The position numbers and the translations under genes were made by a program. From the NCBI GenBank assembly GCA_965248235.1, contig CBDFIU010000003.1, positions 496,001 to 560,000 on the forward strand: 64,000 bases of DNA, read 5' to 3'. This stretch comes from UBA6623 sp965248235 (GTDB lineage: Bacteria; Acidobacteriota; Terriglobia; Bryobacterales; UBA6623). Below, in pieces: positions 8,792-16,574 of the stretch; the stretch's first letter is position 1; every line of letters starts with the position of its first letter. Under the pieces are notes generated by a model. The model worked only from the letters and a program-made list of their open reading frames with translations, was not told the DNA's origin and ran no database searches.

Positions 8792-9223
8792 CTAGTCTCG
8801 GCTACACCCAGTCAATTCCCGCATTTCCGCCGCAATCGGATGCTCTTGCCAAGGCCACAGCAATCTGGTCTTAGGTAGGAAGACGATCCTGTCTCCGAAT
8901 CCGATGTCGTGGTCAAAGGTAATGATGACGTCCTTCGTCTTTGCCAATCGGCTCCCTTTTACCTGGGACACCGACGTTAACGGCACACGGACTTCGCGCG
9001 AGTAGTTGGAGATGATGAGCGTTTCACCGTCCAGGATTACCTTGCGGAGCCGGGCGCCGTACCAGAAGAGGAAGCACGCCCCGAGGACGGCGACACCGAG
9101 AAGCAACTCGTAGTGGGCCGCAGCAGCGTCAAAGAAAAGGGCACCTAATCCCCAAGACGCGAGCCACAGAAAGGGCAAGACCGTCTTGTAGAAGGGCACG
9201 GCGCTCGATGACAAAACCCGCAC
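8792..9223 (-). CDS. Membrane protein with a C-terminal PH-like domain
   Basis: This 143-residue protein has two N-terminal transmembrane segments (about residues 10-32 and 38-56: TVLPFLWLASWGLGALFF and LLLGVAVLGACFLFWYG). A small beta-rich cytosolic domain follows (RKVILDGETLIISNYSREVRVPLTSV), resembling bacterial PH-like domains. Function is unknown. The start at 9223 is a GTG that overlaps the divergent Excalibur gene by 16 bp. A second GTG eight codons later (9199) would remove the overlap and is equally possible. There is no clear operon partner. Confidence 0.6.
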   Translation of the reverse strand: MRVLSSSAVPFYKTVLPFLWLASWGLGALFFDAAAAHYELLLGVAVLGACFLFWYGARLRKVILDGETLIISNYSREVRVPLTSVSQVKGSRLAKTKDVIITFDHDIGFGDRIVFLPKTRLLWPWQEHPIAAEMRELTGCSRD

Positions 9224-9471
9224 TATCGGTCAGCTTATCCAGAGGTCCGACAGGCTGTCAACTTCAACTTTTCTTTGACCTGAACGCGTTCGGCGAAGCC
9301 GTGATTTGCCCTAAGAGCGGCGTAGACGCGCTCAGCCGCTACGACGACAACGGCAACGGGCGGATCACTTGCGCCGAAGCGCGCAAGCACGGGATCGCGC
9401 CGGTGCCGCGCAGCCATCCGGCTTATCGCTTCATGCGGGATTCCGACGGTGACGGTATTGTCTGTGAGTAG
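9208..9471 (+). CDS. Excalibur-type calcium-binding domain protein, possibly truncated
   Basis: The last 45 residues match the Excalibur/EF-hand-like signature: SRYDDNGNGRITCAEARKHG, then HPAYRFMRDSDGDGIVCE, with acidic Dx(D/N)xDG loops and two Cys. In other bacteria such domains are exported and often end nucleases or surface proteins. Here about 40 upstream residues lack a signal peptide or recognisable domain, and the start overlaps the divergent gene. The gene may therefore be a detached C-terminal fragment of a longer secreted protein. The domain is clear; the start and integrity are not. Confidence 0.5.
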   Translation: MTKPALSVSLSRGPTGCQLQLFFDLNAFGEAVICPKSGVDALSRYDDNGNGRITCAEARKHGIAPVPRSHPAYRFMRDSDGDGIVCE

Positions 9472-9581
9472 CGGACAAGTGCGGTGGACGGGGAGAACGC
9501 TGTGAGCCGACCGAGCCGCACGCATGCTTTCATGCTAGGCTGACTCAGGTAGATAAGTCCCCTTCAAAGGAGGTAGGAACT

Positions 9582-9788
9582 ATGAAAATCCGAACAGCAA
9601 TACTACTCACGGCAATCACGTTGTTCGCCCTAGGCGGATGCCAGGAGACCCCCGAGCCCGAGCCGACCGCCGACCCGGCACCCGCACCGACGGCACCGGC
9701 GGAGCCAGAGCCGGCACCCACCGAGCCCGAAGAGCCGGATACGGATTCCGACGAATCCACCGAGCCCTCAGGGGACACTAACCAATAG
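9582..9788 (+). CDS. Small acidic, proline-rich lipoprotein
   Basis: This 68-residue protein starts with a lipoprotein signal (MKIRTAILLTAITLFALGGC). The lipobox is LGGC at residues 17-20 and the mature chain is 48 residues of Pro, Glu, Ala and Asp repeats with a Thr/Ser-rich end. An excellent Shine-Dalgarno (AAAGGAGG) lies 8 bp upstream, which supports a real gene despite the short length. The mature part is low-complexity and probably disordered, as in surface spacers. Function is unknown. Confidence 0.68.
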   Translation: MKIRTAILLTAITLFALGGCQETPEPEPTADPAPAPTAPAEPEPAPTEPEEPDTDSDESTEPSGDTNQ

Positions 9789-9859
9789 GAGTACAAGCCG
9801 CTGCCATGGCCCAGGGCGGGCAAGATCATTGGGCAGGTGCGGTGGGCGGGTAAGACGTT

Positions 9860-10444
9860 GTGCAGTTCCAGTCTATTTTGATGAAAACAACCTCAGCATT
9901 GCTTTGCGCGGTTCTACTGGTCACGCCCGCAGGATTGGCAAAGACCGTCTCCGTCGGAGTCCCCTGGGGAAAGGCTCGAACGATAATAGCCGAAGGCGAT
10001 TATCGCCCCAAGATTCGGGTTGAGTTGCACTCGTCCGAGCGGCTAAAGGGGAAACTAGCAGGAACAACTGACGCGGGCCTGCGGCTGGTGCGCCGTGGAA
10101 CCGAGACAAGCATTGCGCGGGAAGATATTCGCACGATCCGGCTCAGACCCCGCAAGACGACCCGCTACAAGTATCGGCTGCTTGGCTTGATGGGAGGCAT
10201 CCCCGCCGGATTTTTTGGGGGCTTTTTCTTTGGTGCAGTTGCTAGCGGCGGTGACATAGATAGATGGGGCCGCTCTTCGGACACGGCATTTTTCGCCACA
10301 TTGATAGCAGTGCCCTATTGGTTCTACAAGCGCGGAGCGCGGGCCGACCGCGGGACCGTGCTGATTGTCTTGGACGAGAGCGCGCCGGATTCTTCACGGG
10401 ACGGCTCGCAGGCGGAGCGGCTCTCTTCGGCCAAAGGGGAATAA
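9860..10444 (+). CDS. Exported or membrane protein with an SH3/Sm-like strand-rich domain
   Basis: A signal peptide (MKTTSALLCAVLLVTPAGLA) is followed by a strand-rich section, ERLKGKLAGTTDAGLRLVRR and ETSIAREDIRTIRL. Its pattern recalls Sm/SH3-like barrels. After it come one or two glycine/phenylalanine-rich membrane segments (GLMGGIPAGFFGGFFFGAV and FFATLIAVPYWFY) and a charged tail. The frame opens at GTG 9860; ATG 9881 gives a cleaner signal peptide. The same build (signal, strand domain with a threshold-like 'gl(l/r)' core, membrane hairpin) appears in the lipoprotein at 13897-14430, so they may be distant paralogues. Function unknown. Confidence 0.6.
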   Translation: MQFQSILMKTTSALLCAVLLVTPAGLAKTVSVGVPWGKARTIIAEGDYRPKIRVELHSSERLKGKLAGTTDAGLRLVRRGTETSIAREDIRTIRLRPRKTTRYKYRLLGLMGGIPAGFFGGFFFGAVASGGDIDRWGRSSDTAFFATLIAVPYWFYKRGARADRGTVLIVLDESAPDSSRDGSQAERLSSAKGE

Positions 10445-10492
10445 CTATGAAGAGATCGTACTTCCGGGTACAAGGTTGAGGAGGAATAAACA

Positions 10493-10741
10493 ATGAGCGC
10501 TGAACTGATCGGCATTCTGAGCGTGGGCGTGGCGCTGGCCGCGCTCCACATGGCCAGCATCAAGAACTTGCGCGATGAGATGAAGATCTTGCGCGAAGAG
10601 ATCAAGAGCTTGCGCGAGGACGTCAAGGCCATGGAGCATCGCCTGGACTCGCTAGAGCAGCGCATGGCGCGGCTGGAAGGCGTGCTGGACGGCTTGCGCG
10701 AGGCGCTGTTCGGGCGCACCCGGGAGAAGGTGGGGGAATAG
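10493..10741 (+). CDS. Small membrane-anchored coiled-coil protein
   Basis: This 82-residue protein has a short hydrophobic N-terminal helix (LIGILSVGVALAALHM). A long amphipathic coiled coil with heptad leucines follows (IKNLRDEMKILREEIKSLRE and HRLDSLEQRMARLEGVLDGL). A strong ribosome site (GAGGAGGAA) precedes the ATG. Such proteins are common next to toxin or phage genes, but no partner is evident here. The next gene is more than 300 bp away, so it appears monocistronic. Role unknown, possibly oligomerising at the membrane. Confidence 0.65.
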   Translation: MSAELIGILSVGVALAALHMASIKNLRDEMKILREEIKSLREDVKAMEHRLDSLEQRMARLEGVLDGLREALFGRTREKVGE

Positions 10742-11089
10742 AGGGCCTACACGGTGGCCCGACGACGCCAGGGTGGTCGGTGAGTTAAGTGGATGACGCG
10801 GCAGGCCGGCGCTAAGATGAGATACATGGCGACCGAACAATTTATACGCTAAGCCTTTCGCTTCGCATCCTCGCAGCTATCATCTATTCGCAGATTCGGG
10901 GAGATCGATCGTGTTTTGAGCGAGGCGGGCTCGGATGGCCGGACGATCTAGAAGATCAAGCTCGCTTGGCCGGAGTTGAACTATGAGACGGCCAAGGGCG
11001 TGCTGATCCTCAGCCCTTCGGAACCTTCCATTCCTCGCCTTTCAAGTTGGTAAGCCGACAAGGCTTTCTAGAAAGCAAGAAGATCGGTA
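10742..11089. other. Intergenic stretch without a recognisable gene
   Basis: About 350 bp with no supported coding region or hairpin. Several stop codons interrupt all frames. The segment near 10900-11040 has codon-like composition in one frame but is broken by stops, so it may be old gene debris. Confidence 0.4.
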
Positions 11090-11851
11090 GTGACTGGATA
11101 TTTACTCAGCATTCCCTTGGCCTCTCTCAAACGCGCCGTAACTCTCGTCGTCGGTCTCGCATTGCTGATCGTGTCACCGGTGGTTCTTGCGCAATCATCC
11201 AGCGACGCGGGCTCGGAAACAACCCAGCCGCCACGCGCGAACGCCGACGTTACCGCGCCCCCGTCAGCTGAGGCTGAGAACACGCCGAGGTGGAAATTCG
11301 ATGTCGGTGTCAGCATCTCACCTCTGTTCGTGGCCTTCTTTGACGAGTCGTCTTGTTGCACGCCTCTTGGCGGATGGGTGACTGTAGGGTCGGGAAGGTT
11401 CCGCCTGCAGGTTGACTATGTGCGCAACGTGCAGCGGTGGGGTGGGTTTACAGACTCCTACGAGCACCTAGGAGGACAGGAAATCGTCGTAGAGCGAGCC
11501 CTTGGGGGTACCCAGGTGGAACAAGTTGGTGGAGTGACGGCGTACTGGCGCTTGTCCAAGAATCCGCGCTGGACCCCGCACCTACTTCTTGGAATACGAT
11601 TGGCGCACCGCGCCAATCGTGCCTGCCGTGCCGAGGGCCATCCCGTTATCGAGACGCCACCGGTTCCCATGCAACGATTCCGTGTCGATTTCACGGGTGC
11701 ACGGCCGTGCGCGGATGAGCCTGCGAACATACGTTTTGGAATCTTCCCGCAGGTTGGGGTGGGAGTCGATCGCTCGATTGGTTCCCGATGGTTCCTCCGC
11801 GCACAGGTTCGACTCTTGGAGGTCCGATTCGGTGCAGGTATTCGGTTCTGA
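11090..11851 (+). CDS. Probable outer-membrane beta-barrel protein
   Basis: This 253-residue protein has a signal peptide with the segment AVTLVVGLALLIVSPVVLAQ and likely cleavage after VLA. A Ser/Thr/Pro-rich spacer follows, then alternating strands typical of a small barrel (WKFDVGVSISPLFVAF, GSGRFRLQVDYVRNVQRW, FLRAQVRLLEVRFGAGIRF). The protein ends with a terminal Phe, the usual outer-membrane insertion signal. A pair of Cys at CCTPLGG and further Cys in RACRAEGHP and ARPCADEP may form disulfides. The start is a GTG at 11090 without a clear ribosome site. Function unknown. Confidence 0.65.
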   Translation: MTGYLLSIPLASLKRAVTLVVGLALLIVSPVVLAQSSSDAGSETTQPPRANADVTAPPSAEAENTPRWKFDVGVSISPLFVAFFDESSCCTPLGGWVTVGSGRFRLQVDYVRNVQRWGGFTDSYEHLGGQEIVVERALGGTQVEQVGGVTAYWRLSKNPRWTPHLLLGIRLAHRANRACRAEGHPVIETPPVPMQRFRVDFTGARPCADEPANIRFGIFPQVGVGVDRSIGSRWFLRAQVRLLEVRFGAGIRF

Positions 11852-11956
11852 CTGCGGCGTTTCAACCTACCCACGACACCGGGGGGGACTCCCCACCGTT
11901 TGTCAAGTGCTGAGGAAGGGCGGTACCCTTCCAGAGCGGCTGCCCAGCGCGGTAGT

Positions 11957-13213
11957 TCAAGCTGCCGCTTGGGCCGGCGGCTGACGACGGGCGGGGTCAT
12001 ACAGGGTTCCCTGACGAAGCATGGCGCACAGCACGGCCAGAAGTCGGTCCGCAAGACCGCGCAACGCGCGCCCGTGAGAATGCCCTCGGCTGCGCAACTG
12101 ATGGTAATGGTGACGACTGTGGGGGTCGTGTTGGATGCTCACTCTCGCCCAATGGTAGAGCGCGTTGCGTAAACGGTCATTGCAGCCGCGACGCATCAAG
12201 ACGGCGATCTTTTTGCCACTGCGGCGCGTGATCGGGGCGCTGCCGCAGTAGGCTCGAAGAGCGGGGTAGTCTCGATGGGCGAGAGCCTGTGAGGCCTCGG
12301 CCAGCATCGTGGCGGCGACGACACGTCCGACCCCGGGCAAGGAGAGGATGATCTCGACGTCGCGATGCTGGTGAGGATCCTCGTCGTCCTCGGACGGGGA
12401 AGCGAGTTGCTCCAGCAGGGTTTGGAGGCGCCTGGCCAGCTCGGTTCGCTGCTGGGCGATGAGTCGCAGATGAGGAATGAGTAGAAGAGCGTGTTCGCTC
12501 GCTGCGTCGGCCGTTCCGGCAGCAAGTTGGAATCCCGGCGCTCGCAGTTCGTTGACGATGTCGGCCGATTGGAGCCGGCGAATGCGGTGGGCGCGAAGCA
12601 ACTTTTCGATTCGTGCCGGTTTCAGTCGACGAGCCTTTGCGGGGCTGGGAGCCAGTTCCAGCAGGGCCCAGAGCCAAGCTTCGTTGGCGGCTGGGGACAA
12701 GCGCAAAAGCTGCGGGTAGTAGCGATAGAGTTGCTCGCGAAGTTGGCAGCTGTTGCGGTTGAAGCTGCTACGCAACTCATCGTCGAGACGAGTGAGGTCG
12801 CGCAGGCGCATCACGAGCGGGTCGTCGACCTCGATGGCATGGAAGCAATGCGGGTCGGTTCGCAGCGAGCAAGCCAAGACGAAAGCGTCACGGCGGTCGT
12901 CTTTGGCGCCGGCCGGGAAATGCCGGTCTCGGAAACGATCGAGTTGTTTCGGGTTAAGGAAGAAAGCCGAGAATCCCCGTTCGAGCAGCGTTTCGACCAA
13001 CGCGCCACGCGGGACTTCGATCGCGACCGCGATGGAAGCCGGCGGGCAGCCGGTCAACTCGAGCAGTTGATTGAGGAACTCGCCGACCGCCGAACCGGAA
13101 TGAACGACGGTGCGTTCGTGAACGATCTCGCCCTGGGTGTCGAGCAGACAGATTTGATGGGCCTCGGTGGCCCAGTCGATACCGACGAAGAATTGAAATG
13201 CAGATGCAGACAA
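11957..13213 (-). CDS. IS110-family transposase (DEDD-type recombinase)
   Basis: This roughly 418-residue recombinase has a RuvC-like N-terminal domain. DEDD candidates are Asp in FFVGIDWATEAHQ, Glu in VAIEVPRGALVE and the Asps in AKDDRRDAFVLA. A long helical middle follows, then the C-terminal domain with LSLPGVGRVVAATMLAEA and the catalytic-serine region AYCGSAPITRRSGKK. The TTG at 13213 is chosen as start because AAAGGAG lies 8 bp upstream and the protein then begins SASAFQFFVGIDW, as in relatives. Longer starts would run through the candidate guide-RNA region. The gene appears intact. Confidence 0.88.
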   Translation of the reverse strand: MSASAFQFFVGIDWATEAHQICLLDTQGEIVHERTVVHSGSAVGEFLNQLLELTGCPPASIAVAIEVPRGALVETLLERGFSAFFLNPKQLDRFRDRHFPAGAKDDRRDAFVLACSLRTDPHCFHAIEVDDPLVMRLRDLTRLDDELRSSFNRNSCQLREQLYRYYPQLLRLSPAANEAWLWALLELAPSPAKARRLKPARIEKLLRAHRIRRLQSADIVNELRAPGFQLAAGTADAASEHALLLIPHLRLIAQQRTELARRLQTLLEQLASPSEDDEDPHQHRDVEIILSLPGVGRVVAATMLAEASQALAHRDYPALRAYCGSAPITRRSGKKIAVLMRRGCNDRLRNALYHWARVSIQHDPHSRHHYHQLRSRGHSHGRALRGLADRLLAVLCAMLRQGTLYDPARRQPPAQAAA

Positions 13214-13393
13214 GACAGACTCCTTTCGCCAGCCGCCGCAACCAACGGCACCCCTGTACTGGCGCTCGAACAAACGGCGCGAACTCCCCACTGGGCTTTC
13301 GGTTGCGGACCACACCGGGAGGGCGCAAGTCCCCCCCAGGCGTTCGATCACGCAGGGGGCGAAGGGCACTCCTCTCGGGTGGCCGGTCTTCTA
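13214..13393 (-). ncRNA. Candidate bridge-RNA region of the IS110 element
   Basis: About 180 nt of noncoding DNA lie between the right inverted repeat and the transposase start. In IS110-group elements this 5' noncoding end encodes the bridge RNA that pairs with target and donor DNA. The 3' side has no spare noncoding sequence, so this is the only place for such an RNA. No secondary structure was computed, so this is inference from position. Confidence 0.3.
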
Positions 13394-13578
13394 TGAACTA
13401 CCGCGCTGGGCAGCCGCTCTGGAAGGGTACAGGGGCCTTTCCTAGTGGGGTAGTTCTCAGATAGCCTCTTGCTGGCCTTAAAGGATCATCCAGGAGCGAT
13501 CTAGCGTGGGCCGGGCACCCTCGCCTATCGGACCAACCGTGCAATGCCTCAGAGGGCTTCTGAGCGGCGTTCTTAGGG

Positions 13579-13726
13579 TTATCCACAGTTCCCTGTGATT
13601 CGGGGCAGTCAGTTATCCACGCTCAAACACCACACTACCTTTCCGGTCAAACACCACACCACTCAAGTAGTTAAAGATCAAGTAGAAAGATTACAAGTAG
13701 TAGAAGCGGCTACGGCTGTGGATAAC
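13579..13726. other. Possible replication origin: three DnaA-box-like sites and a 13-bp direct repeat
   Basis: TTATCCACA occurs at 13579-13587, TTATCCACG at 13613-13621 and the inverted form TGTGGATAA at 13718-13726. Two of these are perfect E. coli-type DnaA boxes. Between them the 13-mer TCAAACACCACAC repeats at 13623 and 13647 (24-bp period, iteron-like), followed by an AT-richer stretch (13660-13705). The site sits in accessory DNA with phage-like genes, so a plasmid- or phage-type origin is more likely than the chromosomal one. No initiator gene was recognised next to it. Confidence 0.4.
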
Positions 13727-13896
13727 TCGCTGAAAACAAAAGCCTTAAGGCAAACTGCGGCGGAACGGGCAAGCGGACCGACAACAAGACCCAACCCAAA
13801 ACTAGAATCAACCCCCCCGGATAGCCTCCCGCCAAGAGGCGAGTCAAGCCGCTGGCGCGGCTCCTAGCAAGAACAGTTTACTCAAGGTGTGGCGTC

Positions 13897-14430
13897 TCAT
13901 TTCACGGAGCCTCTAGTTGGCTCGGGTTGTTGGATCGTCAAGGTGACGTTCTTCTTGTCTTTCTTTCTACCCCGCAGGTAGCCGAGTGCCGTCGATCCGC
14001 TCCAGATTCCAATCGCCCCTGCCATCGAAGCCGGGGTTGGTGGACTGTCAATGTTTAATGGTACTGCAAGAAAGACGCCGCCCAGGAAAAACAGCGCTGC
14101 GTAGAGGAATCTCTTGTTCCCTTGATACCGGGTGAACTGCACGGTGGAGATCCGATCCGTGGGAAGGTCCTGAAGTCCACGCGGCACCGGATTGGTGCCA
14201 GTGCTCTTCTTGATGTCTACCGTCAAGAGACCGTCCTGGACCTCCTTGACCCGGCCCCGCAAGCGGTTGCCGTCCGCGAAGGAGGCATCAATTCGTTTGC
14301 CGCTGAGCAGATCGCGCAACCGCTCGGTCTCCGAAGCCCTGACGGACAGGACCTGATTCCGAGCAGTCCGTATACTGCATGCCGCCAGCAGGCAAACGCA
14401 CAGCGGCAGGACAATCACTCGCCTCCACAT
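13897..14430 (-). CDS. Lipoprotein with SH3/Sm-like domain and membrane hairpin
   Basis: This 177-residue protein has a lipoprotein signal (VIVLPLCVCLLAACSIRTA; lipobox LAAC). A strand-rich domain follows (GKRIDASFADGNRLRGRVKE, DGLLTVDIKKSTG), then two hydrophobic segments (FLYAALFFLGGVFLAVPL and MAGAIGIWSGSTALGYLRG). A good ribosome site (AAGGAG) lies upstream of the ATG at 14430. The layout resembles the protein at 9860-10444. Function unknown; it is probably anchored in the envelope. Confidence 0.65.
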   Translation of the reverse strand: MWRRVIVLPLCVCLLAACSIRTARNQVLSVRASETERLRDLLSGKRIDASFADGNRLRGRVKEVQDGLLTVDIKKSTGTNPVPRGLQDLPTDRISTVQFTRYQGNKRFLYAALFFLGGVFLAVPLNIDSPPTPASMAGAIGIWSGSTALGYLRGRKKDKKNVTLTIQQPEPTRGSVK

Positions 14431-14698
14431 GCTCGTGCTCCTTGGGTACGCTGCGCTACGACCCTACGGGTGGCGGGCCAGGTCGAACAGTTCTCGATCC
14501 CGATCCCGTTCTAAAGAATACATCGAGTCCCTTCCATGAAGCGATCTCGCTTGTCGGGATCGTTGGCGTCGCTGGGCCATCCTGTAGCTCTTTTTTCCGC
14601 GCCTTTAGCTCCCGCTTCAGGGTCTCAAAATCAACCCCCAAAAACAAGGCGTCCAGTATGGCCGAAAGGTTCCTTTCGGCCCGTCCACACGGCCCGCC

Positions 14699-14825
14699 CC
14701 CCCCTTTCCCTCGTAAACAGCCTCCCCTTCAGATCGGCCCGCAGCGGTCCAGGGCGCGAAGCGGCGAAGCGTACCCTTGACGGCGAGGACCGATCTGGAA
14801 TCATGCGACGCGAGGGAAAGGGGGG
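14699..14825. repeat. Nested hairpin element with conserved head
   Basis: Outer arms of 15 bp pair perfectly (CCCCCCTTTCCCTCG at 14699-14713 with 14811-14825). Inner arms AGATCGG (14731-14737) and CCGATCT (14790-14796) pair next. The head 14751-14783 contains AGCGGCGAAGCG flanked by AGGG and CCCT. The same head, about 31 of 33 bases identical, sits on completely different stems in the noncoding end of the IS110-type element at 51104-51137 and 55802-55834. The surrounding region 14431-14882 has no convincing gene. Confidence 0.65.
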
Positions 14826-15493
14826 TAAGTCCCTGGGGAAGGGAGGCTCGACAAACCTCCACAAGGCGTATGCCAGCCCTGCTTACGGCTCGCAGTCCTG
14901 ATAGTCCGAGATCATACAGGCCCGCGCTAGTTCAGTCGCGCGGCTGATCTCGGCGCGGGTCATGTCGCGTTCAAATCTGCCCCGCATCTCCCGGGCGGCT
15001 TCGTTCCCGTTTGCGCCAGCGATGTTGAACCACATGTGCGCGAGCACGGAGTCCTCAAGGACGCCCCCCAGCCCGGCAGCGTAACTGAGCCCGAGGCCGT
15101 ACTGCGCATTGGCTTGGCCCTGCTCGGCAGCCAGTCGGTACCATTTCACGGCTTCGGCATTGTCCTTGAGAACGCTGCGCCCGGTGGCGTACATGCGCCC
15201 GAGGGTGTACTGCGCGCTGGCGACGCCTTGCTCGGCAGCCAGTCGGAACCATTTCACGGCTTCGGCATCGTCTTTGAGGACGCCCTCGCCAAAGGCGTAC
15301 ATGAGCCCGAGGGCGTACTGCGCTTCGGCGGTTCCTTGCTCGGCGTGAACGCGGAACCCTCGTATCGCTGTGGCATAGTCGCGGCGTTCATACGCCGCCA
15401 CGGCTTCGTCAAATGTCTGCGCCGCGGCGACCGGTATGCCGAGCAGCACAGCCAGCAGCGCCAAGGCGACAATGCCGCGCCGAATCAGCCGGT

Positions 15494-16529
15494 GATGGGT
15501 ATTTACTTGACTCAGGTGACCACAAGATATAGGATCGGGGAAATGGAAGATTATCCTCGGAATCTGGCCGAGTTCGAGGCGCGTTTCGCCACCGAGCAGG
15601 CCTGTCGAGAGTATCTGTGTCAACTCCGCTGGCCGGAGGGTTTTCGTTGTCCGCGATGCGGGCACGACAAAGCGTGGGCGGTGCGGACAGCGCTGCTGGA
15701 GTGCGCCGGCTGCGGGCATCAAGCTTCTCCAACGGCGGGCACAATATTTCAAGACACCCGCCAACCCCTCCAGAGTTGGTTTCGAGCCATGTGGTGGCTC
15801 ACGAGCCAGAAGAACGGGGCGAGCGCGCTGGGCTTGCAGCGGGTGTTGGGCCTGGGCAGCTACAAAACGGCCTGGACTTGGTTGCATAAGCTCCGGCGCG
15901 CCATGGTGCGGCCCGGACGCGATCGGCTCAGCGGGCGCGTGGAGGTTGACGAGACTTACTTAGGAGGCTTGGAGGAGGGCGTGCGCGGTCGCCAAACCGA
16001 CGCTAAGGCGCTGATTGTAGTAGCGGCCGAGGAAGATGGTGCCGGCATCGGGCGGGTTCGGATACGCACCATTCCCAACGCCTCCGGGGACAGCTTGATG
16101 GCCTTCGTCGGCGAGTCGATCGAACCCGGCAGCGTGGTCCATACCGACGGTTGGCTGGGATACGAACCGCTCGAAGGCGACGGCTATCGCCACGAGGTGA
16201 GCTACCTGGAGGGGCAACCGGCGCGCGCCTCGAAACTGCTCCCCCGGGTGCACCGCGTGGTGTCGTTAGTGAAGCGCTGGATACTGGGCACGCATCAAGG
16301 AGCGGTCAGTCACGAGCATCTCGACTCCTACCTCGACGAATTCGCCTTCCGCTTCAACCGCCGCAAGTCCAGAAGTCGAGGCAAGCTCTTTTACCGCCTG
16401 GTTCAACAGGCCGTCGCCGTGCCACCGGCACCCTACAAATCGCTGGTCGGAGGCACCGCGACACGCGCTACGGACGACCACAACATGTAGGGGCTATTTC
16501 CCAATACCTGAGTCAAGTAAATACCCATC
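15494..16529 (+). mobile_element. IS1595-family insertion sequence, copy 3
   Basis: The element is 1036 bp with perfect 24-bp terminal inverted repeats, flanked by the 8-bp duplication CAGCCGGT at 15486-15493 and 16530-16537. It matches copy 1 almost base for base. The duplication shows a direct, recent insertion into the signal-peptide codons of the Sel1 gene. Confidence 0.96.
15543..16490 (+). CDS. IS1595-family transposase (copy 3, intact)
   Basis: This gene has the same length (315 residues), the same zinc ribbon (CPRCGHDKAW, LECAGCGHQ) and the same catalytic motifs (VDETYLGG, TDGWLGY, FRFNRR) as copy 1. With a perfect target duplication and perfect ends, this copy is the best candidate for the active source in the window. 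A long open frame that joins upstream sequence to the transposase is an insertion artefact. Confidence 0.93.
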   Translation: MEDYPRNLAEFEARFATEQACREYLCQLRWPEGFRCPRCGHDKAWAVRTALLECAGCGHQASPTAGTIFQDTRQPLQSWFRAMWWLTSQKNGASALGLQRVLGLGSYKTAWTWLHKLRRAMVRPGRDRLSGRVEVDETYLGGLEEGVRGRQTDAKALIVVAAEEDGAGIGRVRIRTIPNASGDSLMAFVGESIEPGSVVHTDGWLGYEPLEGDGYRHEVSYLEGQPARASKLLPRVHRVVSLVKRWILGTHQGAVSHEHLDSYLDEFAFRFNRRKSRSRGKLFYRLVQQAVAVPPAPYKSLVGGTATRATDDHNM

Positions 16530-16574
16530 CAGCCGGTTTTTAATGCATGTTTGTAGCATCAGGGGGTCTGTGCC

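Larger units (their letters stand above)
11923..13430 (-). mobile_element. IS110-family element with 37-bp perfect inverted repeats
   Basis: An IS110-family transposase is bounded by a perfect 37-bp inverted repeat, 11923-11959 and 13394-13430 (inner sequence includes GAGCGGCTGCCCAGCGCGG). The left copy contains the transposase stop codon. Most IS110 elements lack terminal inverted repeats, and the IS1111 subgroup has only short subterminal ones. Outside the repeats I see no target duplication, as expected for the family. The element may extend slightly beyond the repeats, so the bounds are approximate. Confidence 0.75.
14883..16559 (-). pseudogene. Sel1-repeat exported protein split by IS1595 copy 3 inside its signal peptide
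   Basis: Downstream of the IS, 14883-15485 encodes the rest of a signal peptide (IVALALLAVLLGIPVAAAQ) and a mature protein with a TPR-like start and three Sel1 repeats. Examples are AQYALGLMYAFGEGVLKDDA, AQYTLGRMYATGRSVLKDNA and AQYGLGLSYAAG, each with AEAVKW(F/Y)RLAAEQG. The beginning lies upstream of the IS: ATG at 16559-16557 reads MLQTCIKN and, with the IS and one TSD removed, continues RLIRRGIVAL in frame, giving an ideal signal peptide. Before insertion it followed the lipoprotein gene ending at 16575 by only 15 bp, so the two formed an operon. Sel1 proteins mediate protein contacts; the partner is unknown. Confidence 0.85.

Noticed and set aside
11095..11112. Partial match to the IS1595 terminal repeat (GGATATTTACT, CAG)
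   Set aside because: Only part of the end matches, with a gap, and no element or duplication is beside it.
13595..13867. Small plus-strand frame covering the DnaA boxes
   Set aside because: The encoded sequence is low-complexity and derived from the repeats; the region reads better as noncoding.
14456..14647. Small minus-strand frame with a helical charged start
   Set aside because: It needs a TTG start, lacks a ribosome site and ends in low-complexity residues; not strong enough to call.
15036..16490. An open frame of 484 codons ending in the IS1595 transposase
   Set aside because: Its first half is the antisense of the Sel1 gene; the transposase starts at 15543.
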